Assembly: GCA_903939115.1 (NCBI GenBank)
Contig: CAJAFV010000033.1
Coordinates: 1 to 64,000, forward strand
Direction: 5' to 3'
DNA from: an uncultured Geobacteraceae bacterium
Lineage (GTDB): Bacteria > Desulfobacterota > Desulfuromonadia > Geobacterales > Pseudopelobacteraceae
Length of the DNA: 64,000 bases
The notes below the pieces were generated by a model. It made no database searches and had not been told where the DNA came from. It saw only the letters and a program-made list of their open reading frames with translations. The position numbers and the translations under genes were made by a program. Shown one piece after another: positions 1 through 8,852 of the stretch; position 1 is the first letter of the stretch; every line of letters starts with the position of its first letter.

Positions 1-132
1 ACGGACACCCTTGCTGTTCGGCTAACGGTTCCCACCATCAGGGCCCGTAGAGGACTTTCACCTCCAAGTCACCAATCAACCACCATAGCTGATTGGATGG
101 CGCTTACGCGCCACGCGCCATACCTGGCGCAC
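1..132 (-). mobile_element. 5' end of a group II intron (partial)
   Basis: Read on the minus strand from position 132, the sequence starts GTGCGCC, matching the group II GUGYG 5' end. It continues with paired stems, then GGAGGTGAAAGTCCTCTACG and a GCAAGGGTGTCC segment, which are hallmarks of domain I of bacterial group II introns. The rest of the ribozyme and any reverse transcriptase lie beyond the window. The intron boundary falls two bases after the T-run of the terminator at 135-163, so it sits directly behind a rho-independent terminator, a habit of class C introns. Subclass assignment is inference. Confidence 0.75.
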
Positions 133-134
133 AT

Positions 135-163
135 AAAAAAGGATATCCGCTTAGTGGATACCC
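135..163 (-). terminator. Rho-independent terminator of the mini-rubredoxin gene
   Basis: On the minus strand an 8-bp stem (GGGTATCC with GGATATCC, one G-T pair) with a 7-nt loop is followed by TTTTTT. It lies about 50 bases past the stop codon of the gene at 212-316, and the group II intron begins just after it. Confidence 0.75.
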
Positions 164-211
164 CTTAAATTCAATTTGCTATTTTTCAATAAGAATACTA
201 ACGGAACTGAA

Positions 212-316
212 CTATTCAGCTTTAACAAACTTCCCTTTTTCGCCGCATTTTTCACACTTCTGAGGCTTGCAGCGCCCCTCTTTGGAGTAGCCACATTCAC
301 ATTTCCATGTTGCCAT
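212..316 (-). CDS. RCKP-type rubredoxin-like zinc/iron-ribbon peptide (34 aa)
   Basis: A 34-residue protein with two Cys pairs, CxC at residues 6-8 and CEKC at 21-24, plus the RCKPQ signature at 15-19. This matches the family NCBI calls RCKP-type rubredoxin-like domain proteins, which are probably small metal-binding redox or structural proteins. The ATG at 316 follows GAGGTGG at good spacing, and a terminator closes the gene at 135-163. The divergence in length from true rubredoxin (about 52 aa) is normal for this family. The electron partner is unknown. Confidence 0.8.
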   Translation of the reverse strand: MATWKCECGYSKEGRCKPQKCEKCGEKGKFVKAE

Positions 317-333
317 GATATCACCACCTCTCA

Positions 334-717
334 TTATTCATCTCGGAGATAATTAGCAAGGCGTCTCCGGGCTCTCTCATGTTCAGCGATCGCCAAATCG
401 GGGTCTGACGCCAACATCTCCATCATTCTTGATAAACGGGTTACGACATCTTTACTACAGGCGGAAAATTTTATTCCTGCCATTGAAAAGTTAACACAAA
501 TCACCTCAGCATTAATATGTAAAGCGGCATCATCACCCTCGACATAAAACTCCAAATCATATTTTTCGCCCTGAAGCAGGCTAGTACCATGCTTTAGTCG
601 AATCAACGCCCCGCTCATCGAAATATTCTCTAACTGCCCCTGATATAATTCATTATGGTTCCTCAGCACGGCATTTGTTGAGATAGGTAAACGATGGAAT
701 TTCCTTTTTTCAATCAC
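334..717 (-). CDS. PilZ domain protein, predicted c-di-GMP binder
   Basis: A 127-aa single-domain PilZ protein. The N-terminal KRKFHR stretch (residues 4-9) supplies the RxxxR-type ligand arm, and ISMSGALI (about 32-39) matches the second PilZ motif (D/N)xSxxG, with the first position changed to I-S. PilZ proteins bind cyclic di-GMP and act through protein contacts, often on motility, polysaccharide or gene expression. The start is GTG at 717, chosen because TGAGGAG lies just upstream. It is transcribed in the same direction as the mini-rubredoxin gene 18 bp downstream, so the two may be co-transcribed. The partner is not evident. Confidence 0.85.
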   Translation of the reverse strand: MIEKRKFHRLPISTNAVLRNHNELYQGQLENISMSGALIRLKHGTSLLQGEKYDLEFYVEGDDAALHINAEVICVNFSMAGIKFSACSKDVVTRLSRMMEMLASDPDLAIAEHERARRRLANYLRDE

Positions 718-1009
718 TGTACACTCCTCAACAATTCATGAATGATATGCGGTGCATTCACCATACTATTTCCCAAAAATTCTAACAAATATAATTTTGC
801 GATTCAACCCTAAACACATCCCGTACGACGCGAATCACAGTACAATGAGACTAAAAGTATCCCCGCTGAACTGTCAGAATTGATAAAACGGTTGAGGTGA
901 GATGCATCTACCAAAGATTTGACAATTCTTCAAAGGATACTGAAAGGATACCAAAACAAGTTTAAACAAAAAAACACCTACAGAATCAGCTGTAAGTGCT
1001 TGAGTTTTA

Positions 1010-1059
1010 TGGTCGGGATGACAAGAATTGAACTTGCGACCCCCTGCTCCCGAAGCAGG
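1010..1059 (-). other. 3' half of tRNA-Pro(CGG): attachment-site remnant
   Basis: On the minus strand the sequence carries an anticodon arm CCTGC-TTCGGGA-GCAGG (anticodon CGG), then a variable loop, a T arm with GTTCAAT loop, the acceptor 3' strand and encoded CCA (1010-1012). Homology stops at the 5' side of the anticodon stem, so the D arm and 5' acceptor strand are missing. Such a fragment is what is left at one end of an element integrated into a tRNA 3' end. The intact tRNA-Pro is expected at the far end of the element and is not in this window. Confidence 0.8.
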
Positions 1060-1227
1060 TATATATAGGTTATTATAGATTCGGTATAATTTAAATCAGT
1101 CAGTATATTACTAAAAAAATGTTGTATTTTAGTATAGTTATGTCATGATGGCATTAAGAGTTGTAATATACCATTAAGTACCATAAAATCAGTTTCGGAC
1201 ACACGAGAGGTTCCATAAAGGTTCCAT

Positions 1228-2502
1228 ATGGCAAAAGAGAAATTTTCAGACCGCTTTATTCAATCGCAGAAGGCTCGTGAAAAAGAATACTGTCTTCGTC
1301 GGGAGGGGTACGGCTTTACACTGCGTATTCTTCCTTCCGGTTTAAAAGTCTTTCAATACATTTATACGTTTGCAGGGAAGCGGCACCGGTTGAATCTTGG
1401 CCATTACCCTATCGTATCACTGTCAGAAGCACGGGAGAAATACAGTGAAGCATTTTTGCAAGTATCAAGAGGGGTTAATCCATTAGCCCCAGCAACTCCC
1501 GTTGCAGTTCCAACCACACTCACAGTTGCCCTCCTCATTGATCAATATAATAAGTTTGCCAAGCAAAATTTTGCAGATTCAACTTCAAGCGAAACAGCCC
1601 GCACACTTAAAAAATATGTACTGCCTGCTTGGGGAAACCAAAATATCAAGGACATTCGCCGTCGAGATGCCATTGCCTTGGTTGAGCCAATTGCACACAC
1701 TGCACCAGGCCAGGCACGTGGCGTTATGAAGATTGCACGTGCGATGTTTAATTATGCTTTAGATCGAGAAATAGTAGACTTGAATCCATTCACACGTCTA
1801 CCTGCAGCGATTCCTTCAGTAAAATCGGTAAGCGCGTCACGCGTTCTTTCCGATACCGAGATAAAGTTAATTTGGAACATCCTGCATTCAAAAGACGCAC
1901 CGGGAACACCTGATACACGAAGAGCGTTGTTACTTGTCTTGGTGACGGGGCAGCGACCTGGAGAAGTGACTGGAATGCCATGGAATGAAATCGCAATCGG
2001 CGTTGGGAATCAACGATGCTATGAGTGTTATCGTTGTGGCTGGTGGACAATTCCGACTGAGCGGATTAAAACTCGCAACCGCCGAAAGGAAGATCACAGA
2101 GTATTTCTGCCACCACTCGCACTGACACTGATTGGAAAAAATCCAGACTACAGCAGGTATGTGCTGATGGGGTCTTCCCCAAAAGTTCCAGTACATCGTC
2201 ACGCACTGTCACATATAGTTTGCGAGGAAACAAAGGGAGGAAGAGCAAACGGTAAGGGCAATATAAGTGAACCGCGGAAAGAATATTTTGGCCTCCCCAG
2301 ATGGACACCTCATGATCTGCGCCGAACTGCAGCGACTAAGATGTCAGAAATCGGCTGTCCTGATGACATTATCGACGCAATCTTGAATCATGCTAAAGAT
2401 GGCGTTATCGGCATATACAACCGCAACAAGTACGAAAAGGAAAAACAGGAGTGGCTGACCAAGTGGTCAGAGCACCTGACTGAATTGGTAGGTTCTCCTT
2501 AG
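1228..2502 (+). CDS. P4-type tyrosine integrase with N-terminal arm-binding domain
   Basis: A 424-aa site-specific recombinase. Residues 1-90 match the DUF4102 arm-DNA-binding domain common in P4-like integrases that target tRNA genes. The catalytic half shows the first Arg in TGQRPGEV (about 240), the HDLRR box (HxxR), a later His in ILNHAK and Tyr in IGIYNR. Length fits the family. The ATG at 1228 has only a weak ribosome site. The tRNA-Pro(CGG) 3' remnant 170 bp upstream is the matching target. It presumably mobilised the genes to its right, though the other element end is not visible here. Confidence 0.92.
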   Translation: MAKEKFSDRFIQSQKAREKEYCLRREGYGFTLRILPSGLKVFQYIYTFAGKRHRLNLGHYPIVSLSEAREKYSEAFLQVSRGVNPLAPATPVAVPTTLTVALLIDQYNKFAKQNFADSTSSETARTLKKYVLPAWGNQNIKDIRRRDAIALVEPIAHTAPGQARGVMKIARAMFNYALDREIVDLNPFTRLPAAIPSVKSVSASRVLSDTEIKLIWNILHSKDAPGTPDTRRALLLVLVTGQRPGEVTGMPWNEIAIGVGNQRCYECYRCGWWTIPTERIKTRNRRKEDHRVFLPPLALTLIGKNPDYSRYVLMGSSPKVPVHRHALSHIVCEETKGGRANGKGNISEPRKEYFGLPRWTPHDLRRTAATKMSEIGCPDDIIDAILNHAKDGVIGIYNRNKYEKEKQEWLTKWSEHLTELVGSP

Positions 2503-2635
2503 AACTGTCAGAAACTATTTAGCCGGTTTACAACAATTTTTTAACGGTGTGACGACTGGGGTGAAGAGTAGGAATTGAAATAGGCGCGGCTTTTGTTTTG
2601 TCTGTACATTGATATTCTGTAGGAGGTTGCAACAT

Positions 2636-3856
2636 ATGCCGAAGGCAAATGGCCATGATAAAGACCTAGCTGCTTTGGATGAACTTATCGAGGAGATCCT
2701 TGTTGATGCTTACGGTGACGATGAACAGCTCTGGGCATTCCGGCAGGTCATTGAAGACGAAGTAAATTTTCCCTGTGACGGTTTCATCATCGGCGAGCCG
2801 GTTTCAGTGATCGAAATTGACTACGATGGGAACGAGCGACGCGGATTAACGGCAAGGTGCCGACGTAAGGACGGCTCTGAACATATTGTGGCGGCATCGG
2901 ATGTGATATTCCCCAGTCGGTCGAGCGGATTCCGTTACTTCGCCTGCTACCGTAAATGGTTGGGACTCGAAACGTTCCCTCCCGTGGTTCCTCCAGTGCG
3001 TCGCGAAACACAGCACAATGCGACTACAACTGGACTTGAAGATGAAGGTTCCGTCGAACTTGCTGTGATCTCGGTTAAGTCCAAGACAGCGCGTTGCCGT
3101 TTTTTGGGGAGTGATTTCATTGTTACTCTTCGTGCAAGTGGTCTCTCGGAAGTGGTTCCTGGTGAAATCCTGGTTGTCAGGACAAACAAGAGGTGGAACT
3201 ACGCCGGGCATCCCTATATTTCTGGTGAGATCGAGTCGACACGGATCGATGTGTCTGCCCTGGGTCTTGTGCCTCTCAAGCTCAAGAGTTGGGGCACATG
3301 GAATCCCGAAGAGCACTACTGGGGGGAAGAGCACGATCCGATTGATGAGTGGGCCAAGCCGATTATTGCATACGGACCACGACAGGAATTCGAGATGGAG
3401 CAGATCATGCCGGGAGTGGCTCCTGATGATTTTGACTCCGATCCGATCTGCGAGTCCAATGACCTCAAGAACGCCGGAGACCGTGATGCAGCGTTCAAGA
3501 TTCTGATGGAACTCTGCCAAGCTGATCTCCGTTGTCTGGACGCTCATTCACACCTTGGTGGTTTCGTTTTCGACAGTATGCCTGAGGAGGCTCTCCGTCA
3601 CTACGAGGTGGGCTTGCGCATCGGAGAACTGTCGTTAGGTCCGAACTTCGACGGATTACTCCATTGGGGACTCATCGATAATCGACCGTTTCTTCGCTGC
3701 ATGCACGGGTATGGTCTTTGCTTATGGCGTCTCGGTCGTTTTGTGGAGGCAGAGAGGATCTTTGATCAGATGCTTTGGTTTAACCCGTCCGATAATCAGG
3801 GGGTGCGGTTTGTGATAGACGATGTTAGAGCAAAACTGACATGGAAAGAAGATTGA
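2636..3856 (+). CDS. Conserved hypothetical protein with C-terminal TPR-like region
   Basis: A 406-aa soluble protein. The ATG at 2636 follows AGGAGG, so I prefer it over an upstream start. Residues 5-110 form a well-conserved-looking domain (ILVDAYGDDEQLWAF, IDYDGNERRGLTARC) that may resemble the CcbP-type calcium-binding family; this is a weak recollection, not a proof. Residues 270-400 have helical repeats of TPR character (RDAAFKILMELCQADL, GLCLWRLGRFVEAERIFDQ). No catalytic motif is seen. It is cargo behind the integrase, with no operon partner within 100 bp. Confidence 0.6.
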   Translation: MPKANGHDKDLAALDELIEEILVDAYGDDEQLWAFRQVIEDEVNFPCDGFIIGEPVSVIEIDYDGNERRGLTARCRRKDGSEHIVAASDVIFPSRSSGFRYFACYRKWLGLETFPPVVPPVRRETQHNATTTGLEDEGSVELAVISVKSKTARCRFLGSDFIVTLRASGLSEVVPGEILVVRTNKRWNYAGHPYISGEIESTRIDVSALGLVPLKLKSWGTWNPEEHYWGEEHDPIDEWAKPIIAYGPRQEFEMEQIMPGVAPDDFDSDPICESNDLKNAGDRDAAFKILMELCQADLRCLDAHSHLGGFVFDSMPEEALRHYEVGLRIGELSLGPNFDGLLHWGLIDNRPFLRCMHGYGLCLWRLGRFVEAERIFDQMLWFNPSDNQGVRFVIDDVRAKLTWKED

Positions 3857-4002
3857 TGAATTAGAACAGAAAGACGGGGAACTCAAATTATCGTATCGTT
3901 GAACTGGAATTATAATTGTCGCTGACCGGCGGTAAAAGTAGTTGACGTCATCAGTCTTGGGTAACTGACGGAATCTCTTATTGATAATTCGGAGAGTAAA
4001 CT

Positions 4003-4488
4003 ATGCAGATAGGTAAATTTAAGCATCGTGTAGAAGTTTCCACTGAATTTAACCGTTTGGCAAAAGAAGACGAAGATGCCGCATTTGCACTTATAGAAAT
4101 TGGAAAATATAGGCAGGCTACCTATTTCTTAGTTCAATCTATGGAAAAGTATGTTAGGGGAACTATTTTTACTTTGGTAAACCCAAAACTAGAATATTTC
4201 AGAGAAAGAAATCGTTCACACTCCCTTGAAGATGCGGTTGAGTTCTTGGTCGAAATAGTCAGTAAAAACAATGTAACTATAGAGCAACAAGTAAAAAATC
4301 AATTATATCAGCATGTTTTGGGTGACACACAATATAACCAGTTGCACAATAATGTTAGGTATCCAGTATATTTTAAAAAATATGATTCATATTCAATACT
4401 TGAGATCACAAAAGAAGATAGTGATCTTCTTTTTAAGCGCCTGTTGTTATTGAAAAAATTCTTAAATGAATTACATCGGTTTGCCTGA
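4003..4488 (+). CDS. HEPN domain protein
   Basis: A 161-aa all-helical protein with HEPN features: the GKYRQATYFLVQSMEKYVRG stretch (residues 35-54) and the closing LHNNVRYPVY motif (about 118-127). HEPN proteins are often RNases or partners of MNT-type nucleotidyltransferases in defence and toxin-antitoxin pairs. No nucleotidyltransferase gene is adjacent, and the canonical RxxxxH RNase motif is not clear, so it may be a non-catalytic member. AT-rich codon use differs from the neighbouring TPR gene, consistent with separate acquisition. Confidence 0.7.
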   Translation: MQIGKFKHRVEVSTEFNRLAKEDEDAAFALIEIGKYRQATYFLVQSMEKYVRGTIFTLVNPKLEYFRERNRSHSLEDAVEFLVEIVSKNNVTIEQQVKNQLYQHVLGDTQYNQLHNNVRYPVYFKKYDSYSILEITKEDSDLLFKRLLLLKKFLNELHRFA

Positions 4489-4945
4489 CTTTTAGCTATA
4501 TACAGGCTAACACGCAGTAATATATAATAATTATTGTAATAAATCAATTTTAGAGGTGTGCCCTATGAGTAAGGACGGAAATTAATGCGCTCACGAGCTT
4601 CACTATGCTTTGGAGTCATGCTGAAAGCGCATATAAAGCCAAGGTAGTTGGATGTTTTACGTTAAATAGTGAACTGGAAACACATGGCGTTACCCTGAGC
4701 TTGATCCGGTATTATGAATGCGACGGTTGCCTGCTACTATGGAACTACTGCTTTTCGTTAGGAGGCAGGGCGTCTGGTGAACGAGGTCGAGTCTCAGTTG
4801 CAAAATTCTTCGTCAATCTAAAAAGGGCTCCGCTAATCTTGTCCGCTCCTTTACCGAAACGGATTATTGAGGGACTACTCTTGCTGCCGTTCAAATACCA
4901 CTGAAAGCGTAGCAAATTGGTGAAGTGGCCCTGAAGGATATTATT
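4489..4945. other. Intergenic gap with gene debris
   Basis: About 450 bp without a convincing gene. At 4564 a well-spaced ribosome site (AGAGGTG) precedes ATG but the frame ends after six codons, suggesting a truncated gene start. An open frame at 4605-4904 has no ribosome site and no recognisable motif; I do not call it. Confidence 0.5.
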
Positions 4946-5620
4946 ATGAGTATTGAACAGATCGATAACGCAATTCCATTAGGATTTGAAATCCATAATT
5001 TGGGTCATTCGGCATTACGCAGGTGCTCTGAGGAAATCGACGTTTCTGAGATTGGTGGAGAAATATATTGCCACTTTCTCTCTGCAATGCAGGAAACCCT
5101 GAAAACTGCAAATGTAGTTGGATTAGCCGCACCACAAGTTGGCGTGAATCTACGACTTTTCATTACTGAGTTGAGTTCCAATCTGGAATGTCGTTATCAC
5201 GGTTACACCCCATCTGCACAGCGGGTTTGGATCAACCCGAAATATTCGGTTATTGATGATCGACAACTTGGAGGTGTTGAGGGGTGTTTGAGTGTGCCTG
5301 GATATGTCGGCTACGTGATGAGGCCGACTTCGATCATGGTGTGGGCACTTGATGGAAATGGCAATGAGGTCAATGATACTCTCTATGGTTGGAATGCCAG
5401 AGTTTTTCTCCATGAATATGATCACTTAGACGGCATTGTTTACGTTGACAAAATTGTAGAGAACGTGACAGGGCAGAAAGAGTTTTATGAAAAAACCATG
5501 TGGCAGTTTATGGAAGAGGAGAGGCGAAAGGCCGGTGATGTTGAGTGGCTTGAGCAATTCAGCCTGAAAGTGGAGGGAAAACAAACTGAAATTGACATTC
5601 AACCAATCCTCACAGCATAA
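4946..5620 (+). CDS. def: Peptide deformylase-like metalloprotein
   Basis: A 224-aa protein carrying all three deformylase motifs: GLAAPQ (motif 1, GxGxAAxQ with L), EGCLS (motif 2, metal Cys) and HEYDH (motif 3, HExxH). Deformylase removes the N-formyl group from nascent proteins. At 224 aa it is longer than a typical 150-190 aa enzyme, with extra sequence at both ends. ATG 4946 follows AAGGA and is preferred to a GTG at 4925. It stands alone, away from the usual fmt partner, so it is probably an accessory copy, and some mobile copies give resistance to deformylase inhibitors. Confidence 0.88.
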   Translation: MSIEQIDNAIPLGFEIHNLGHSALRRCSEEIDVSEIGGEIYCHFLSAMQETLKTANVVGLAAPQVGVNLRLFITELSSNLECRYHGYTPSAQRVWINPKYSVIDDRQLGGVEGCLSVPGYVGYVMRPTSIMVWALDGNGNEVNDTLYGWNARVFLHEYDHLDGIVYVDKIVENVTGQKEFYEKTMWQFMEEERRKAGDVEWLEQFSLKVEGKQTEIDIQPILTA

Positions 5621-5853
5621 AATAGATTCACCTTGATAGTTTATGACCATGTGATTATACGTGGACCAATTTTCAAATTCACTTCACCGACTGTTGGATC
5701 GAGGTAGATCTACATTACGAAGTAAAAATGCTTTGAAATTATAGTTGTATGCGGGTCTAAATTATATACGAACAGTCCGAAAAATTAGTATGTATGATTT
5801 GGAGATCAGCCACTACGAGTTATCGTTCACCAGAGAATGACAGCACTATTTAA

Positions 5854-5870
5854 GCTGCAATTATGCATCT
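5854..5870. promoter_or_regulatory. Upstream activator site, TGCA-W4-TGCA type
   Basis: GCTGCAATTATGCATCT contains the core TGCA-ATTA-TGCA. It is about 100 bp upstream of the -24/-12 element at 5964-5979 and belongs to the family of eight such sites in this window. Confidence 0.7.
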
Positions 5871-5963
5871 AATACCCACTTTGAATGCAGCGTCAATCCA
5901 CATTCCCCTCTCCACTTAATCCGCAATAACTCTAAGTATCAGATATAACAAGCGTAAATATGT

Positions 5964-5979
5964 TGGCATGCAATGTGAT
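5964..5979 (+). promoter_or_regulatory. Sigma-54-like promoter for the ankyrin/FtsX/EnvC unit
   Basis: TGGCATGCAATGTGAT has the -24 GG and keeps the N10 spacing, but the -12 GC is GA. The 6018 start codon lies about 40 bp downstream. Confidence 0.5.
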
Positions 5980-6017
5980 GATAAGTACGTATCAAGCCCA
6001 TCATATGGAGGTATGCC

Positions 6018-6641
6018 ATGAAAACAGCACTTCGTAGCAGGCACGTAATAGTTCTTATTGTTATTGTCTTGTGCATCGGTCTGATATCCGGCTGTCTGAA
6101 GAGCAAAGGTGGAGGTAGTGGCCAGGCTATCATAGAGGCTGAGCATCTTGAAGCTGAGATCAATCCGGCTAAATGGTTCGAAGCAGTACGCTGGGGCTCT
6201 GTGGAAGAGATCCAGGAGCTGCTGGCACAGGGCGCTGATCCTGACGTGATCTTTGATAATGGAGAATCAGCTCTTCATGTTGCGGTTGAGCATGGCAATC
6301 TTGAACTTGTTGAGATGCTGCTGACATACGGCGGTGATGTGAACATCCAGGAACGCAAGGAAGGATACACCGTTCTCATGTATGCGGCGATCATGGATGA
6401 CCGGAAAATGATGCAGTTATTGATAGATCATGGTGCTGACCCGACAGTGGATGATGTGGATGGTTACACGGCCTACCATTACCTGGCCTATCGCGGAAAT
6501 AACACCGCAATCAGATTGATCGCTGGCAATGCACCGGCCCCGACTGAATTGCCAACCAGAGATGGTCTGACAGTGGCTGATGTGGAGTCCCTGTCTCGCA
6601 ATACTACTCGCATGACCGTAGCATCCGCTACTAACCGATGA
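6018..6641 (+). CDS. Ankyrin-repeat lipoprotein
   Basis: A 207-aa protein with a lipoprotein signal: hydrophobic residues 10-27 and lipobox LISGC (Cys near 29-30). Residues 50-175 form about four ankyrin repeats (LLAQGADPDVIFDNGESALHVAVEHG, with the ALHVAVEHGN and LLTYGGDVN signatures). It should be anchored in the membrane facing the periplasm as a protein-binding scaffold. GGAGG lies 6 bases before ATG. The stop overlaps the leader of the FtsX-like gene, 14 bp before its start, so the two are an operon under the sigma-54-like promoter at 5964. Confidence 0.88.
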   Translation: MKTALRSRHVIVLIVIVLCIGLISGCLKSKGGGSGQAIIEAEHLEAEINPAKWFEAVRWGSVEEIQELLAQGADPDVIFDNGESALHVAVEHGNLELVEMLLTYGGDVNIQERKEGYTVLMYAAIMDDRKMMQLLIDHGADPTVDDVDGYTAYHYLAYRGNNTAIRLIAGNAPAPTELPTRDGLTVADVESLSRNTTRMTVASATNR

Positions 6642-6655
6642 AAGGAGGCGTAGCC

Positions 6656-7510
6656 ATGCCCAGCAATGAATCATTGCAACAACTTGTTGCAACTTTGCGT
6701 GAAGCATTCAGACGCTGTTGGGTGTTTGTTGTGTTGGTATCACTCGTGTTGTTCTCAATATTTTTCGTGATTGGAGTAGGAAGTATCGCCGAAGATGCGC
6801 TCGAAACGGACATTGCAGACAGGTTAGTGGTCTCTGTTTTTCTCAAGCCAGGGCAAACTCTCAACAAGGAAACGTTGCAACGGGTACGCACATTGTCAGG
6901 GATTAAAAGTATTGAGCTGTTACCACCCGATATGGCTAGAGCAATTATTGCGCAGCGGACTGGCGACGTTACCGGTGCACTGACAAGAGGGATATCTCCT
7001 GATGTATTCCCGTTGGCATTGCTCATTCAGGTGCAACGCGAACATCTTTCCAGAGTTCCAGAGATTTTGACGGATTTAAAGATTAACTTGCCGGCCATCC
7101 AGGAAATCCGCTATCCGAGAGAATCTCTGCAGCAAGTCATACAAACCATGACCATGCTCAATCGTGCTGTCAGGCAGCTGACAATTCTCATGAGCCTTAT
7201 TGCTGCAGCCGCGTGCCTGTCGGGATTAGCACTGGTTGTTCACGATAAGCATTTTTGGTTTCAGTACAGCTTGAGCGGCCTGATTGCTGGGGGTATAGCA
7301 GGAATTCTGCTGTGCTGGACAAGCGGTATGATTGAGGTCATTACCGGTTGGTCACTGGAATTTCCTGATCGGCAATATATGTATCTCATCGGAGCAGGTA
7401 TGGCAGTTGGTGGACTGGGTGATATTTTTAGCAAGCTCGCGTTTGGCAGCAAGTCATCAGTACACGATGCCATATTGCAAATAGGCACACCTGAAACACC
7501 TGAAATATAG
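6656..7510 (+). CDS. FtsX-like divisome permease without FtsE
   Basis: A 284-aa membrane protein with the FtsX plan: cytosolic N-terminus, first membrane helix at about 22-43, an extracytoplasmic domain of about 125 residues, then three helices near 175-195, 205-228 and 238-258. In cells, FtsX works with the ATPase FtsE to trigger septal hydrolase activators such as EnvC. ATG 6656 has AAAGGAGG at good spacing. The next gene is an EnvC-like protein, which supports the role. No ftsE gene is nearby, so it either uses the housekeeping FtsE or acts without ATP. Confidence 0.82.
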   Translation: MPSNESLQQLVATLREAFRRCWVFVVLVSLVLFSIFFVIGVGSIAEDALETDIADRLVVSVFLKPGQTLNKETLQRVRTLSGIKSIELLPPDMARAIIAQRTGDVTGALTRGISPDVFPLALLIQVQREHLSRVPEILTDLKINLPAIQEIRYPRESLQQVIQTMTMLNRAVRQLTILMSLIAAAACLSGLALVVHDKHFWFQYSLSGLIAGGIAGILLCWTSGMIEVITGWSLEFPDRQYMYLIGAGMAVGGLGDIFSKLAFGSKSSVHDAILQIGTPETPEI

Positions 7511-7578
7511 GCTCATATGGATGCAGAATTATCAACCAGTATTACTCCTGAAATATCGAGTTCTAAGGAGTTACAATC

Positions 7579-8766
7579 ATGAATGGGATGTATTTTATTT
7601 ACACAATCCTTCCGCTGCTGATTCTACTTACTTGGCAGCAGGTGGGCGCAATGTCGCCGCATGAGCAGCTTGTCCAGGTCAGGTCCGAACTGGCAAGCAA
7701 ACGAGAACGTCTGGAGCAGGCACACATTCGAGAGACCGCAACAGTGCAGAAGATCAGGCAGAACAAAGTAGGTATGCAGCAAAAGACTCAACAGGTTCAG
7801 GTTGCTGAAAAGCAAATTAGCGAACTAACAACGGGGATTGTAAAGAAACAGAGAACAATTGCTCAGGTGGCAACTGCAAAACAGCAGCGAGAAAAAGCCA
7901 GAGAAGATCGTGGGATTGAGCTTTACAAACATGTTCTTACGCAGGATCGACTCACAGATTATCCCTTATCATCACCATGGGCATCTGTTAGTGCTGTGTA
8001 TATGAAAGCAGCGCTGGAACAGGATTGGGCCGTCATCTCCGGTCACATTATAAAGCTCGCATCGCTGGAAACTGAGACATCAAGATTGCAAGCAGGCAAA
8101 CAACAGCAGGCAATAATACGCAATTTCGGGCGGCGTGAATATGCAAAAATTGAGCAGGATAATTTCCGGCAGAAGGTTGTGCTTACATCAGTCAAACAGG
8201 AACAGGAGAAGATCGCGGTCGAGATCAAAGAATATGAGGCGATGCAACAGCGACTTAAAAGCCTGCTGGCGCGCTTGAATAATCCGACAAAAAAGCAGGA
8301 TAAAAGAACTGGAACTACAGGGAAGAAGGCTGCAGAAACAGGGCAGGTCAACAAGCCTGATCCACCAATGCCTACTGATTTTGAAAAATTCCGTCTGCCG
8401 GTCACTGGCAGAATCATCCGAGGATACGGTGTATATCGCCACCCTGAGTGGCAGACCAGTACCTTCAGCAGCGGTCTTACCATTGCCTCAGATACAGGAG
8501 TCCCGGTAAAAGCAATTGCCGGCGGCAATGTGGTCTATGCAGGAGTTCTTAAAGGGTATGGCAATATCATTATTCTAGACCACGGTCAGCAGGTTTTCAG
8601 TGTCTATGCACACTGTGGCGGCATGCTGAAACGGGTCGGAACAAAGATCGAGCGTGGCGAGACAATCGCATTGACCGGAATGGAAGAAGTCGGCACAGCA
8701 TCACTTTATTTCGAACTCAGAAGTCGAGGCAAGGCTGTCAACCCGGTAAAGTGGATCATTGGATAG
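7579..8766 (+). CDS. EnvC-like amidase activator with degenerate LytM domain
   Basis: A 395-aa exported protein: signal segment at 1-25, long coiled coil from about 28 to 235, and a C-terminal M23/LytM domain from about 278 (GRIIRGYGVYRHPEW) to the end. Catalytic residues are lost: the first HxxxD His is replaced (SSGLTIASD), and the final HxH is YFE. Only YAHCGG keeps a His. This is the pattern of EnvC/NlpD-type proteins, which activate cell-wall amidases rather than cut peptidoglycan. It follows the FtsX-like gene by 68 bp, forming an FtsX-EnvC pair. Confidence 0.85.
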   Translation: MNGMYFIYTILPLLILLTWQQVGAMSPHEQLVQVRSELASKRERLEQAHIRETATVQKIRQNKVGMQQKTQQVQVAEKQISELTTGIVKKQRTIAQVATAKQQREKAREDRGIELYKHVLTQDRLTDYPLSSPWASVSAVYMKAALEQDWAVISGHIIKLASLETETSRLQAGKQQQAIIRNFGRREYAKIEQDNFRQKVVLTSVKQEQEKIAVEIKEYEAMQQRLKSLLARLNNPTKKQDKRTGTTGKKAAETGQVNKPDPPMPTDFEKFRLPVTGRIIRGYGVYRHPEWQTSTFSSGLTIASDTGVPVKAIAGGNVVYAGVLKGYGNIIILDHGQQVFSVYAHCGGMLKRVGTKIERGETIALTGMEEVGTASLYFELRSRGKAVNPVKWIIG

Positions 8767-8852
8767 ATACATAACACGAACGAATACTTTTACGTATCCA
8801 ACAGCGTGGAACTTTCAAACTAAGAACTGACGAAAATATCGAAGAGGTAATT

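Larger units (their letters stand above)
5621..6017. other. Regulatory intergenic region upstream of the ankyrin gene
   Basis: Nearly 400 bp without a gene. It holds the TGCA-W4-TGCA element at 5854-5870, an extra half site GAATGCAGCG at 5883-5892, and a sigma-54-like promoter at 5964-5979. I see nothing else in it. Confidence 0.6.

Noticed and set aside
4605-4904. Open frame of 99 residues in the gap before the deformylase gene
   Set aside because: No ribosome site, no motif, odd composition; treated as non-coding.
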